From: Lates calcarifer
Lineage: Eukaryota; Chordata; Actinopteri; Centropomidae
Length of the DNA: 64,000 nucleotides
Assembly (NCBI RefSeq): GCF_001640805.2
Contig: NC_066833.1
Coordinates: 13,224,183 to 13,288,182 of the forward strand
Reading direction: 5' to 3'
Shown: piece after piece, positions 38,651-50,479 of the stretch
How the letters are laid out: the number at the start of each line of letters is the position of its first letter
Position numbering within the stretch: the stretch's first letter is position 1
The notes under the pieces: model-generated
Told to the model about the DNA's origin: nothing
Database searches by the model: none
What the model saw: only the letters and a program-made list of their open reading frames with translations
Position numbers and translations under genes: made by a program

Positions 38651-38878
38651 CATACTTGTATGTTAATCTGTTGGAGGAGGAGTGCAAGGTGTGTTGGGTT
38701 TAATCGTCCTGAGGGCTGGCTGGGTGGCTGCTGGAAGCTCGTCTGCTGGGACTAATTGGAACAAAACGCTCCCTTGTTCTCAGAGAAAAAAGAGACAGGG
38801 AGGGATAAAGACAGAATTTTGTCTGCAGCTGCAGGTAATTGAAGGAGCTTGGTAAGAGGAGATGGAAAAGAGTATCCC

Positions 38879-38903
38879 TGTGTGTGTGTGTGTGTGTGTG
38901 TGT
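38879..38903 (+). repeat. (TG)12 microsatellite
   Basis: Perfect run; a second TG tract follows about 80 bp away. Confidence 0.97.
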
Positions 38904-38984
38904 ACATACAGTTTTAATTTAGCATGACTGAGATAAACAAAAAATGGTATTTCTGTATGTGCAGTATGTGTTTATACTGGTGCA

Positions 38985-39012
38985 GTGTGTGTGGGTGTGT
39001 GTGTGTGTGTGT
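38985..39012 (+). repeat. (GT)n tract with one GG interruption
   Basis: gtgtgtgtggg then uninterrupted TG. Paired with the tract at 38.88 kb. Confidence 0.95.
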
Positions 39013-39745
39013 CCTGAGCACACACCTGTGTGTGCAGTAGCGCATGTCCTACGGTGACACATTAGTGGGCTCTCGGCTGGTAGATGTGATTAAAGGAGAG
39101 GTGTAACTCTCCTCTCTCCCTCTAACTCCATCAGTGCCTCTGTAACAACTGCAGCTTGTAATGTCACTCTAGTGTCACTTTCCCCTTTAAGATGCCTCTA
39201 AGTGGATTTTGATGCAGTGAAACAGAACATAGAGACCAGTTCTCACCTCGCTAATGGAATCAGTGTTTTGTGGAACACAGTGAAGTGCAAATGATCCCAA
39301 CCCCACAGGCTTATCAGTGGAAGCATTTTAGTTTTATCCGAACATGAAGCGCAACTAAGCAGCTGCCCCAGATATTCATTTAAATCAGTGTGTATAGATT
39401 ACTGTTTTCTCCACTGCTCTTTGTCTCGCTCATGTCATGGTTGGTGTCCATTTTGACCTTTTAGTAAATCAAGATATTGGCCACAATTAATAACATTAGC
39501 CACCTTTAGCCTCATAGGAAATGTCCTACATACATGAGTACTGAGTGAGTTTCAACAATTAAAATAAATATTCAGCTACTGGTTCTTACACAATGAAAAT
39601 GTGACAATAAAAATGCAAATACACATGGAATACCAAATTATGAGATTTGACAGGCAACTAAAACAAACAGGAAGTCTGCAGGCCAACTAAAAAGGTGTCT
39701 TTTGCTAGCCCATGTTTCACCAATTTACAAGCACTGCAAAATATG

Positions 39746-39780
39746 ACACACACACATGCACACACACACACACACACACA
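39746..39780 (+). repeat. (AC)n microsatellite with one ATGC interruption
   Basis: ACACACACACATGCACAC... followed directly by gtgtggtgt, which can fold back on the AC run. Confidence 0.96.
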
Positions 39781-42700
39781 GTGTGGTGTCATGCAACTAT
39801 CTTACCATGATGGCCTTTTAATGTGTCAAGTGTACTGAGAATGAATGCAGTAAAAGCAGGCAGTCTGACAAGTTTGTACAGCTGCTATTATTCTACTTGT
39901 TTCTGATATGAATATTAAGAAAGAACTCTTTTCAGTTAAAGAGTGTGTAAGCTCCTAGTTCAACTGGGCAAGTAATTATTTAAGAGTAAAGTATAACACA
40001 ATAATAAATCATTACATCAGTTGTCAAATGATGGCCATTACACACATCTGATGTAATTAGGGTTAGGGTTATGTGATGTGAATATGTGCCAGATGAGAGA
40101 AGTAGTTGTGGTACATTGGCTTGGATGTACATATCTGGTGAGTGAATATAATAAGACTGCTGCTTATCCAGCTCACTAAGGAAATAACAGATGTGTGTGT
40201 TACCATCAACTATGTCAATCAGTGGAGTATAGAGAAGTTCATATAAACCAGGGCAAAACAACTGACCTTAGGCAAAGCAGTCATGGTGAAAGTTGATTCT
40301 CTAATCCCTCCTCCTCTGTATCTGTCTCTACTGTTTAATTCATATTATGTTGTGTCAATTTCCTGTTCTTCCAGACCTGCCCACGTATTCTCACCTGCCC
40401 ACCAGTTGTCTCCACAGAATACCCACTTGAGCCCATAACCTGAATCTCTCAGCTGTCTTCACAGTTGCTCCACAATCCCCACCTGGCCACCTCTTTAACA
40501 GAGTTTGCCAACACAAAACCAGCAGAAGACAAAAAATGTGATGGAGCTTCCCCTGAGAAGCATTTGAATTGTCTCTCACACCCACTCAGTGACTGGCGTT
40601 CCTCTTGTGGGGCACAGAAAGTTAAGACTGCCAGTGATGGTACAGCTGTAAATATTAAATATATCAAAACAGCACACCAGTTACATATTAAGCCTTGAAC
40701 TGACTGCAACTTTAGCAACTCTGTGGTTGCTTTATGTCACTCTGTGGTTGAAAATTGTTCTACAAGTAAAGATAAATCCTGATTAAAAAGGAGTGAAGCT
40801 ATATTTGCAATGCCTAAAACATTTGAGCATCATTATATCCACCTGCACAAGAGCACCTTGAAGACTGACATGATGACATGACAGTGAACTGTGCCACATC
40901 CTCTCACTGCTCATAATTGCTCTCCACTTGCCTTTAATTAAAAGACATAATCCCATTAACAAGCAGAAATAGGATTAATACTGCCTCAGACTCCAGCTGC
41001 TGCTCTGTAATGAGTGTGTGTGTGTATGTGTGAGTGAATGTGTCTAGTCCCCTGACTCAGACATATCACCAGAACCACATGGGTGATGTGGGTGAGAGGA
41101 AACGGCCGAGAGAAATATATTAAAGCAAGGACAGAGGGAGAGAAAGGGAGATTGGAGAGAGAGATCGTTGTGTGTAGAGCTGAACAGGTAACCGAAAGAT
41201 TAAAAAAATTAATTTCAGTTTCAATCCGGTGGATGAGTGGCTTTTGAATATTTTGCTGTGTATATTCACATTTCACTTCTCTGTGGATGTACAGATGGTT
41301 CTTTGCTGGAAGATGTTTTGTGTTCACCTGAGAGCGGAGTTCTGTCATAAGCACTCAAGACAATGATCAGTAAAACAGTAATTTGAAATTTGGGGAGAGA
41401 AAAGGGTTTGAACAAAGAGAGAGAAAGAGAGAGTGAGAAAGAGAATGATTTGATGACAATTACATTGAGAGGTCGCAGTCTTTTCCACAGAGACATCCTC
41501 CCTCGCTGCCGAGCTAAAGGTGAGAGACAATGACCGTGAAAGAATGACATGCCAGCACAACGCCACTATTGTAAAAACAACAAAGGCTGCTGCTGAGCCA
41601 CAAGGATAAGAGGACACGGTAACTGGGGAGCGTTCAGTGTTCCTGAGTCGATTATGTTGTTGTTGCCTCACAGCAATGCCTCCCTACATTTGTCCTGTCC
41701 TCTAATGTACCTCACACAAGCCAGCGTCATCCTTGTTCTCACGTCTGCTCTGTCATTATCGCATTTTCGGCATCCTCTACAGTACACCCCCCGCTCCCCA
41801 TTGTTGCTGTCAGTTGGGAATAGAAACATGTGAGTCCAGATAAGAATTTCTGTTTTTATCATTGTAATAAGTAAAAAAGACAATTATAACTTTACCATGA
41901 TTTTACCATAATAAATGTTAATATTCCCAATTATTTTCCATCATTTGTTCACCAAATAAAAATATGTATAATACAAGTGGCATCTGGTCATATGAAAGAG
42001 AAACAATTACCAAAGAAATTACTACTGAATGATCAAATTTTCAAATATGTTCCTGATTGAAGAGAGTCCTTTGACTTAATATTGAGCTGTTACTGAAGAC
42101 AGACTAAAGGTTGTCTCATCTCTTACCAACTTTAGAGATATGTGGTTTTCACAATGATAACATGACCATGAGACCAAACCCAGCAATGATAATTATGTGT
42201 CAACCCGGAGCTAGATTAGCCGCTGAAAAGAAAAAAATGACAAAAAAAGGGCAAAACTGTAGTTTTACAATGTCACTCAGTGTACTGTAACTAATTAAAA
42301 CTAAGTGACCTTGTGTACCATTTTCCATGGTCAGCTGCTGGTCAGTATGCCAACAGCCAACTCTGTCAAGTGTGTGCGTGTGCATGTGTGTGCGCATGCT
42401 TGATGTGTCAGGGTTTGAACCAGTGAGTGGTAGAGTTCAGAGGGCTTGTCTGTGCTCTCTCTGTGGGTTCTCTCTGACAAGACAGTAAAGTGACAATAGC
42501 AAAACACAGGCACGTCACTGACAACTGACAAGGTTATACTGACAAATGGGGCCAAAAGTAGCCTTTTACTTTAAAACTGGATATGCCTGTCACCATCACC
42601 CCCATTAATACAGTAAATGTAATGTAGTTTTATTAGTTTGAATACTTGGACTTTATTACTTTAATACGTTTTGATTAGTATTAACACTAGATAACATAAG

Positions 42701-44393
42701 TCTCAGACACCTGGAACTGGTTTGGCATGAAAATGGTCAGATTAAATATATATTTATATTTCAAAATGTCAACTATCAACAGCTTCAGTCCAAAAATCTT
42801 GGTATCAAACCCCAGGCTTCAGGACATCAGTGAGCGAGGTGAACCCAGGGAGTCACAGAGCGATCAAACCATCATGACTTTCATCCTGATAGAGCCTTAA
42901 AGCAGACGGATCAATGGTTGCTGCACATACCACATCCAGCACCACCTAATACTTTATCCTAGTCTCCACTAACTTTGCATGTATGTGTTTGTGTGTTGTC
43001 AGGATGTAGTTTTGGAAATGAACAAATTTAAAGGAATCCTGTGTTTAGTCAGTTTAGTCAGCCAGTTTTTGACCACTAGTGATGCTATAAAGGAATGAAT
43101 TGATTAGCTGGTGACCATATTGTTTGTGTATGAGGAAGCAAATGACAGCTGGTAGCAGTAATGCATGCAGTTAGAGCACAGTAAAGTGAAATAGCAGAAG
43201 ACCACAAGCTGTTGTGAACAAACATTAATAGGTATAACAATGTGTATTCAACATGTTTGTAGGGTGCTAATGATACACACATTATAATGGATGTACCCAA
43301 AAGTATTTGCTTACAATTAAAACAGAATACATAAAAAATCCTGGAGGACCAGGTATGGGCGATTTTCAAAAATATTTGACCAAAATGATGATACTGTGTA
43401 CATGAAAGAGTGAGGATAAAGAACATTTACTAGTGAAACTGTCATTTGACAGTTGAATGATGGGACATGAATTATATGAATATGTCCCAAGGATATGTGC
43501 AATAAGATAGAGAAAGATGCTAAAATTTAGCATTCTTGCACGTGGCTAATTTTCAGCACATAAGAGTCAAAGACACATGAGATTGTGCAAAACCTGGAAA
43601 AATAACGTTCTACCTTGAGATGGAAATACATTTATATAATAGAACAATGAAAGAAAAACTGTAACAAGCTGGTCGCAGTCTCATTTCAGGCTCTAAAATC
43701 TTTCCACAAAACATGACAGTTTGTTCATTTCTCTGAAACTAAACTCAAAGACCAAGCGGTGAATTAATTGACCTGATTAAAAGCATACATTTGCAATGGA
43801 AATAGGCTCTGGAGAAATACAGTAGAGGGTGACTGACATAGAGTCACACAGGTCAAAGTAAGAGCTTCATATAAATCCCTGCAAAAATAACAACCAGCAC
43901 TATCAAAGGTCTAATCTTCCAAAAATGGAAATGTGTGCACATTAGTAGATGACTGGGAACACGTACTGTCACTGATGTGCAATAAAGACTGATAAAAAGT
44001 TTGGTTAACTACTTTATGATCCCCAGTCTGATTTTAAAGCCTTTACAACCACACAATTCTCCCTGAAAACCATGGAATGATATTTAATACTCCTCTGACA
44101 TACAACCAAGTATACACAGTGGTATGCAATGAATTTACCCTATATGGATTTATATCTTCCATAGTGGACTGTAAACAGTCCTGTAAGTTAAGTGTGTGTC
44201 AGTTTCTTTCATACCACTTAAGCTGATATCTCTGCTGTGAGTGACATGATGGAACGCATATCAGTGTATGTCAATGCAAAGCTTGGAATATGAAATGGAA
44301 AAAAATGCTTATGCTGTCTGCATAGAATTGCAGGCACACTGTACGGCCCTGACATAGTGATTACATAACAGCTCATACATAAAACATTAAGCT
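39781..44393. other. Gene-free stretch
   Basis: TG and GA tracts, 2.5 telomere-like TTAGGG units at 40057-40071, and chance frames. A minus frame near 40391-40585 ends at a gtgag donor but lacks a convincing acceptor. Confidence 0.6.
41410..41445 (+). repeat. (GA)n-rich tract
   Basis: Purine-only stretch of gaga units with aa and tg interruptions. Confidence 0.85.
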
Positions 44394-44405
44394 ATGCATA
44401 TGCAA
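44394..44405. promoter_or_regulatory. POU-dimer (MORE-like) site, 11 of 12 matches
   Basis: ATGCATATGCAA, one base from the MORE palindrome ATGCATATGCAT. Motif-only evidence. Confidence 0.3.
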
Positions 44406-45277
44406 TGCGCACACAGGCAGGCGGGCATATGGTGTAACCTCCTATTTCCTTTTTTCACCCAGCCAAGGAACCACAAGTCCATCATGGAGCTGAGTGTATG
44501 CACTGTATGTGCATTCTTGCCCTTATGCGTGCGTGTTGATGTCAGACAATGTGCCCTTCTCGGAGAGCAGCTTAATTGCAAAGTTCTCCTCTCTTCCTCT
44601 CGCTTTGTCAGTCTTTCTCCAGCTCACGTTTTCTCTCCACCTCATCCTCTCTCCGGACCAAAGGGGAAGCCCGCAGAGTCAGTTCAGCACATGTTCATCA
44701 AGTCAAGGTTTGCAGAGGACTCATAGGAGAGAGGATTAGGATTTTGTAGGCTGCAGTCCAAAGGCAATAGCAGGGGGTGAAGACGCAACCAGGATCATGT
44801 TTGCTTTTAACACAGCACACGTGAGCTGATTAAAAAAGAGGGTGGAAAAAGTGGAACATTAAAGGCAGCCAGACTTTCCTTCAAGTGTTTCTTGTAAGTC
44901 ACTTTGGTGTCTTTTGCACAGATAATGATGGCACGCAAAAAAGACCATGAGAGGACTTAAAAACTTCAGGCCATTCGAACTGAGGTTTGGGGTAAGAGGA
45001 CGTTGAAAAAAGCTTGACAATCATTAAAAGTGGGGAAACTTCAAAGTGAAACTTTGAAACAAAAAAAAACTAGAGATAGTTTTGGGGATAATTATGAAAC
45101 TTAGAGCTGAAATTTGGCCCATTTTTCCATGCGCCCAAGATCCAGAACCTTCCTCCTCCGCCTCCCTGTCCTCGAGTTCACCTCGTCGGCTTGTTTTTCC
45201 CAAGCTGTCCTCCTCGTTACCTAGCTAATCCCAGCCACTGTCAAGATTTAAATGCTGCTTTCAGCGTGTGCCATATT

Positions 45278-45298
45278 TTCAGCATTCAGCATTCAGCA
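45278..45298 (+). repeat. (TTCAGCA)3 heptamer tandem repeat
   Basis: Three exact copies of TTCAGCA in a row, 37 bp before a G-rich tract. Confidence 0.95.
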
Positions 45299-45335
45299 TC
45301 ATTTCCCTGAGCCCGACAGACAAGGAGAGAGAGAA

Positions 45336-45354
45336 GGGGGTGGGGTGGGGGTGG
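45336..45354 (+). other. G-rich tract, possible quadruplex
   Basis: GGGGGTGGGGTGGGGGTGG: four G runs with one-base loops, although the last is only GG, so a two-tetrad or bulged quadruplex is the realistic form. Confidence 0.5.
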
Positions 45355-45567
45355 AACTGGAGAGGAGATAAAGAGACACACTCCATGGATTACACACGCA
45401 CATACACACATAAATATGCATATACACATGCAGGAACACATTGTATGAGCCTCTGTTTAATTAGCCCGGTGGTTTATCAGGGTGATCAGGAGTTCAACAC
45501 AGTAAAGTTTCCTGTAGATAAAACAGTGTTTGGGGAAGCCAGGCCTAATGAATGCTGAGCAGCACAG

Positions 45568-45585
45568 AGGAGGAGGAGGAGGAGG
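45568..45585 (+). repeat. (AGG)6 trinucleotide repeat
   Basis: Six exact AGG units in a purine-rich setting. Confidence 0.95.
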
Positions 45586-47160
45586 AAGAACTAAAGGAGA
45601 TGAGAAGAGGATGACAAGAGGGCGCTTTGGTTTAATTGCTTACCTGATACTTTCACTTCCTCCTTATCATCCGCTCCTCATTTATTACAGCAGATGAGAA
45701 AATTGCCTCTGACAGATGCATCCGACACAGAAATGCTTTCTTTTACTTGCCAGGAAAGAGTTGAAGGTTTATGATGACAGTTTAACTTTGATAGTAACTG
45801 ACTGCCTGCTTCCACTGTTTAGACACTGAGCTTTGTGTACTGAGATGGGATTGACCAGTACAAGTTAACTGAGGCAGCTTCAAATGACGTATTCAACTTG
45901 TGTATAATGTCATAACTCACTGGTTCTGTTATGATACATCAGTGCTCACCATAGTAATTACTGAAGTCTCTAAATAAGGTGACCGCTAAAAAGTAGGTAG
46001 AGCAGGGGAACAATAACAAATGTCAGACAGTCATAAAGGTTGTAAATCCCAGGCTAGCCAAAATCATTTGGAAGAGAAAACAAAGGCAAAAGGTAAAATT
46101 ACAACCCAAACTGCCTGTTGTAAACATCCACCCCTAGCCTGATTTCATGGTTCAGCTTTTTATCTACCTTACCGGCTGTAGTTGTACCAACTTATACAAC
46201 CTATGAAGAGATAGAAGAAAAGTGACTAAAATATGCCTCTCTTGCTTTTAACTTTTGAAGTCATTTAGGAGTTTTTAAATTTTGGACAGTGGCACCATCA
46301 AGAGGAAGAGTCCTATTGTCTAGCATGTGTTGCTCTGACCCAGACAGGATGAAAAAGTTTTGTGCATTTGCCAGCATAGAGGCCTGCCTATAGGCTCAGA
46401 CGCCCAATTAATGAAGGATGTTGGGATGTTGTTTCATCAGAATTGAATTAATTCAAAAGTAAGCATACTTTGTTGTGTTCCTTGTTTGCAAGCAGCAAAT
46501 TATCCCACCCACTGTCATAGTTGTGTCCAAACAACACAGTGATGCTACTTGATGATACATGTTGTCTCTGCCAACTTTTATTGAAAGAAAATTAATTCAA
46601 TAAGAGGTAATTTGTGGTAGAACAATCACCCCAATGTGCCCCTGCCAGTGAGTGGGATCATTCCCTCCCAGTTACAATGTGATCACATCCAATTAGGGGA
46701 ATGACAAAGCAGTCTTCAGTGTTTCGGCAGGAGGGGAAGTGTCATCTTACTGCCTGTGTGTTCACAGGGATAAGCTAGTTCCATCATTCCCTATTGTCCT
46801 GCCAGTGTTTTCCTTTTCTACCCCCCCAAAATTTTCACTCTCCAATTTTCCACTGGCTGCCTGGCCAAATCATCAGAGAGCCCAGCAAGGAAGGAAAAAC
46901 TCAACCATATTGATTATCCTTCTGCTGGAGAGGAATGCTGGGACTGTCATCCAGACGGTGGGGGAGGACAGAAATGTGGGCATGGATCTCTATGTATGAA
47001 AGCAGGGTGGGGCATTTCTTTTGTTTATATTATTACAACCGGGGGAAATCGTCGAGACATTCTGTTGAGGAAACTTTTTTTTGTTTGTTTGTTTTTTGCT
47101 AGTTTTAACATTGCAAATACCAAGTTGCTACACCTTTGAAATTCAAGATTTATCAAAGCC

Positions 47161-47673
47161 TTAAAGGTGCTCTGTGTAGGTAAAATAAAAAAAAAAAACA
47201 ATAGTAAAATAATTCAAACATTCAAAAATTAAATGATCAAAAGACTGTGAATGTTTTGACATTATGCCAAATACACATATGTTTTGTTGCAGAGGTATCT
47301 ACTGAAGTTAGCATGCTAACCAGTTAGCCCTGGCCCCTCCCCTCTCATAGTACCACTTGGTACCTCAAGAGGCAATAGTGAGTCTCTATAGACTGCAGTC
47401 TACCTCGGTCCAACATGAGAGGATGAAAAAGTAGTGATGCCAAGAGGGTAAGAAACCACTTACCAGCAAAGAAGAGAAGTTACAAAAATAGAAACAAAGC
47501 TAGATGTAACATTGGCATTGCTTTCTAACGCTGGAGACAGATTGGTGACTAAAGGATTCAAGTTTGATGCTGAACTTGCAACACTTTTTCTAGACTGGTA
47601 AGTAAACAGCTGTTAATACTAACGTTAGCTATGTAGCAATAGCAAATACATACCATATGTATAGCACCTTTAA
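47161..47673. mobile_element. MITE-like element with 11 bp terminal inverted repeats
   Basis: The 513 bp segment starts TTAAAGGTGCT and ends with its exact reverse complement, AGCACCTTTAA; the next bases are also loosely inverted (ctgtgta against atacata). If the outer TTAA on each side is the target duplication, the ends are AGGTGCT/AGCACCT with TTAA duplication, as in piggyBac-type insertion; this is inference. There is no transposase frame, so it would be non-autonomous. The interior carries gttagcatgctaaccagttagc and actaacgttagctatgtag, phrases common in fish repeats. A pseudo-donor (GACTG|GTAAGT) lies inside near 47600. Confidence 0.75.
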
Positions 47674-48149
47674 AATTGTGCAAACAAATATTTAGTCCAG
47701 TCCTGAAGGGTTTTCATGAAGGTCAGTCTGGTTTTCTTTTCACTCCTGATGATATTAGTCGATTACAAAGACAACAGTAAGAACTGGGAAAAAGGAAAAC
47801 AAAGTATGAGAGAGAAGGTCAGTTATGGAAATCAATCACACTAGTCAATTTAAATCAATCTGTTACCTTGTCCAGAAAAACAATGGCCTCATTTGCATTG
47901 GAGCTCATACATATAATTTAAAAAATGAGGAGAGAGAGCCACAGAACCATGACCAGAAGATCTCATCCAAAGTAAAAAGGGATACTGACTTCAAAACCGG
48001 CAGTATAGCGTTTGCGGAGGCTTTGATGAGCAGTTCACAAAAAGAGCCTTGAAAGCCTGAGATTCCTTTCAGACAGAGAACTGGCTGACAGAGAAGGGAG
48101 AGAGAGTCAGCCAACATACACCGTCTGGTTCCAGCGCTGGGTAGGCAAT

Positions 48150-48178
48150 GTGCGCACACACATACACACACACATACA
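48150..48178 (+). repeat. Interrupted (CA)n tract
   Basis: tgcgcacacacatacacacacacataca; two AT interruptions. Confidence 0.9.
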
Positions 48179-48827
48179 AATGGTCAGGCAAGGACAACAA
48201 AAGAGGAATGTGGATTATTCATGAGCCTACAATATTACTGAACAGCTGGATTGAAATATATCGACCAGAACACACACACACAGCGTAGGCCTGGCATATT
48301 ATTGATGTCATTCATTGTTCTCCTCTCAGCACTAGTGGTCCATGAATAACCCCAGCCAATAGGGGTGCTGTTGGTGAGACATTAGTGACCCCAACTGGCA
48401 GGGGATTGGTTAAATCTTTGGACCAGGGAGAGACAGACCACCCACCAACAACAACAATATGGATTGGATAATCCATCGCTCTGTCCAATTGTTAGTCATC
48501 TTCCTCAGTCAAAGAAGTTGGGCTTTGTTGTTGAAGGATGTCTTAGTAGTGTGTGGGCTTAAGCGTGCGGCAAGGAAGAAATTGAAAATTGCTGATCTCT
48601 GTCTGGCAAATAAAGAGCAGCAGCCCACAGCAGGCTGTCAGCTGCATTATGCCACCCACTCTGACAGCTCTGCCTCTTCAGTGGGGTGCAGGAGTTTCAC
48701 TGAGACTGAATTTGAGACCCTCAGCTGCATCTGATGTAAGATTTCCGCCTGCATTGGTGTTGGGTCACTCATGGATGTGTGTGTTTGTAAGGAGGTTCAA
48801 AATGTAATGTATGTACTTTCCATTCAT

Positions 48828-48841
48828 ATGCATATGCAAAT
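48828..48841 (+). promoter_or_regulatory. Composite MORE-like and octamer site
   Basis: ATGCATATGCAAAT contains a complete octamer (ATGCAAAT, 48834-48841) overlapping a near-MORE palindrome. Motif-only evidence. Confidence 0.33.
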
Positions 48842-49651
48842 GTGTGCTTATGTAAATTGATCGTCTTAAGTGGTTCCATGGTATTGGTTCTAAAGCATTT
48901 CTCTCAGACTTATCTGACATGTAAAATAAAACTCAAATTAAAGCAACTGCAAAATCAGCACAAATATACCAGAGTCATGCTGAAAAAGTTAGTATGGCCT
49001 GTTTAGAATAGTTACCATGGCTTGGCCACAGAGCACTGCTCCCAAACCTGGGAATTAGAAGAAGGTCACAAGATTAATCTGAGGATACACAAAATCAATA
49101 ACAGACTGGAAAAAATACATAAATAAATAACACTTATACACATTTCTTTTTTTCCCTTCTAGTCTTTTCCACACATTTTAATAGTAAAAAAATATTCAAA
49201 TAAAACAGTTTAGATAAGAAAATTAGTCTTTGGATTGTAGATAGGGCATTTCTTTTGTAAGAGTCACAAGTAATAAAGTTGGTAAATTTTTCTACATGAA
49301 CTGTAAGAATTATTTACTGTATCAAAACCATTTACTCATATTTACAGAGGAAAACTCCTTTTTATTTAAAGTGTATTGCCTGTCTGCAGGTTTATGTACT
49401 GATTCATGTATCCTCAACTATTATACTGTACTCTAGGTACACGAGTACATACTCTAAGTATATGCATATTGTATGCATCTGAGGTTAAGTGTTATGGACT
49501 GTCCTGTGCACTTAGCTGGCACTGTGACTCTGCTGTGGATCAGGAAAGGTTGTCTGAAGGTAGGGGAAGGATTAGAACACTTCAAAGCAATGCTCACTTC
49601 TAAGCTGGCTGATGCAAAATCCGCTTTGTGTAAATGGACAGCCGGCACTCC

Positions 49652-49679
<28 letters not shown>
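49652..49679 (+). repeat. A28 run
   Basis: Uninterrupted poly(A) of about 28 bases between GGCACTCC and TCCAAGCCC. It could be a retroposon tail on the plus strand, but I see no element body or flanking target duplication. Confidence 0.97.
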
Positions 49680-49682
<3 letters not shown>

Positions 49683-50479
49683 AAGCCCGGAGCTGTGGAC
49701 AATCCGACTGTACCCTCAATACACTGATATTACTTGAAACAGACTCAACTTAAACACTTGGAGAGGATGTGTGAGTGTGTGCACTCCAACTTCAAATGAA
49801 CAAACTCCGACAGGAATTATAGCCAATTATATGATGACCACACTCTCACAAATTTTTGCTGAAAAACGTTCTCAAAGCCAATACTGATTTTGTGGAATTT
49901 CAGTTTCAAATAGTTTTAAATAATTTCCTCATTATGTATATTTAAATGTCATCTTATAGTAATGTAATGTTTGCTTGTTGCAAAGGAGCTACAAAAATAT
50001 TCTAGCCTATCTCTGGATGTACAGACAGCAGGATGGTGACTTCTTCTTATGTGAACCTAATCTAAAATCTGCAAAACATTAGAATTCATTTTAACGTTGA
50101 AAAATACAACGCATATGTATGTTAAAACAGAGAGCATCATATTCACCAAATTAGAATCAAACAAATACAATTTTGGCCAATAGTTGTCCCATGCCCATTC
50201 AGTTTATTCTTTCAGATTAATCAGTTTTACTGATAAAGCACACATAGAGAGAGTGATACAGAGCAATGGGCTGAGCTCCTCGCTGTCAGTGTAGTGATAT
50301 TAAGACTGGGAGGTGGGAGGGTGATGGAATGGCTGTGGTCAGAGTACAGTGGCCAGCAGGGCCGCTTCGGTAAGTCCTAAATCACCGGGAAACCAGACCA
50401 CCGCTGTGATGGATGTGAGTGGCACGCCCCGGATCAGGAAACCTCCAATCCGTCTCAAAGAAGAAATGCTTCAGTACAG

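Larger units (their letters stand above)
44406..47160. other. Gene-free stretch
   Basis: Contains the short inverted pair TTCAAAGT-GAA-ACTTTGAA near 45040, heptamer and AGG repeats, and a G-rich tract. 45.13-45.23 kb is C/T-rich with a few CpGs and might be a small regulatory island. Confidence 0.6.
47674..50280. other. Gene-free stretch
   Basis: CA tracts, the POU composite site at 48.83 kb and the A28 run. No exon supported. Confidence 0.6.

Noticed and set aside
40057..40071. Telomere-like TTAGGGTTAGGGTTA
   Set aside because: Only 2.5 units; too short to be called an interstitial telomeric repeat.
45640..45730. Minus-strand segment ending in a good donor (CAG|GTAAGC)
   Set aside because: All three frames contain stops before the donor with the available acceptor.
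49652..49679. A28 run as the tail of a processed gene copy
   Set aside because: No coding-like sequence to its left and no target-site duplication visible.
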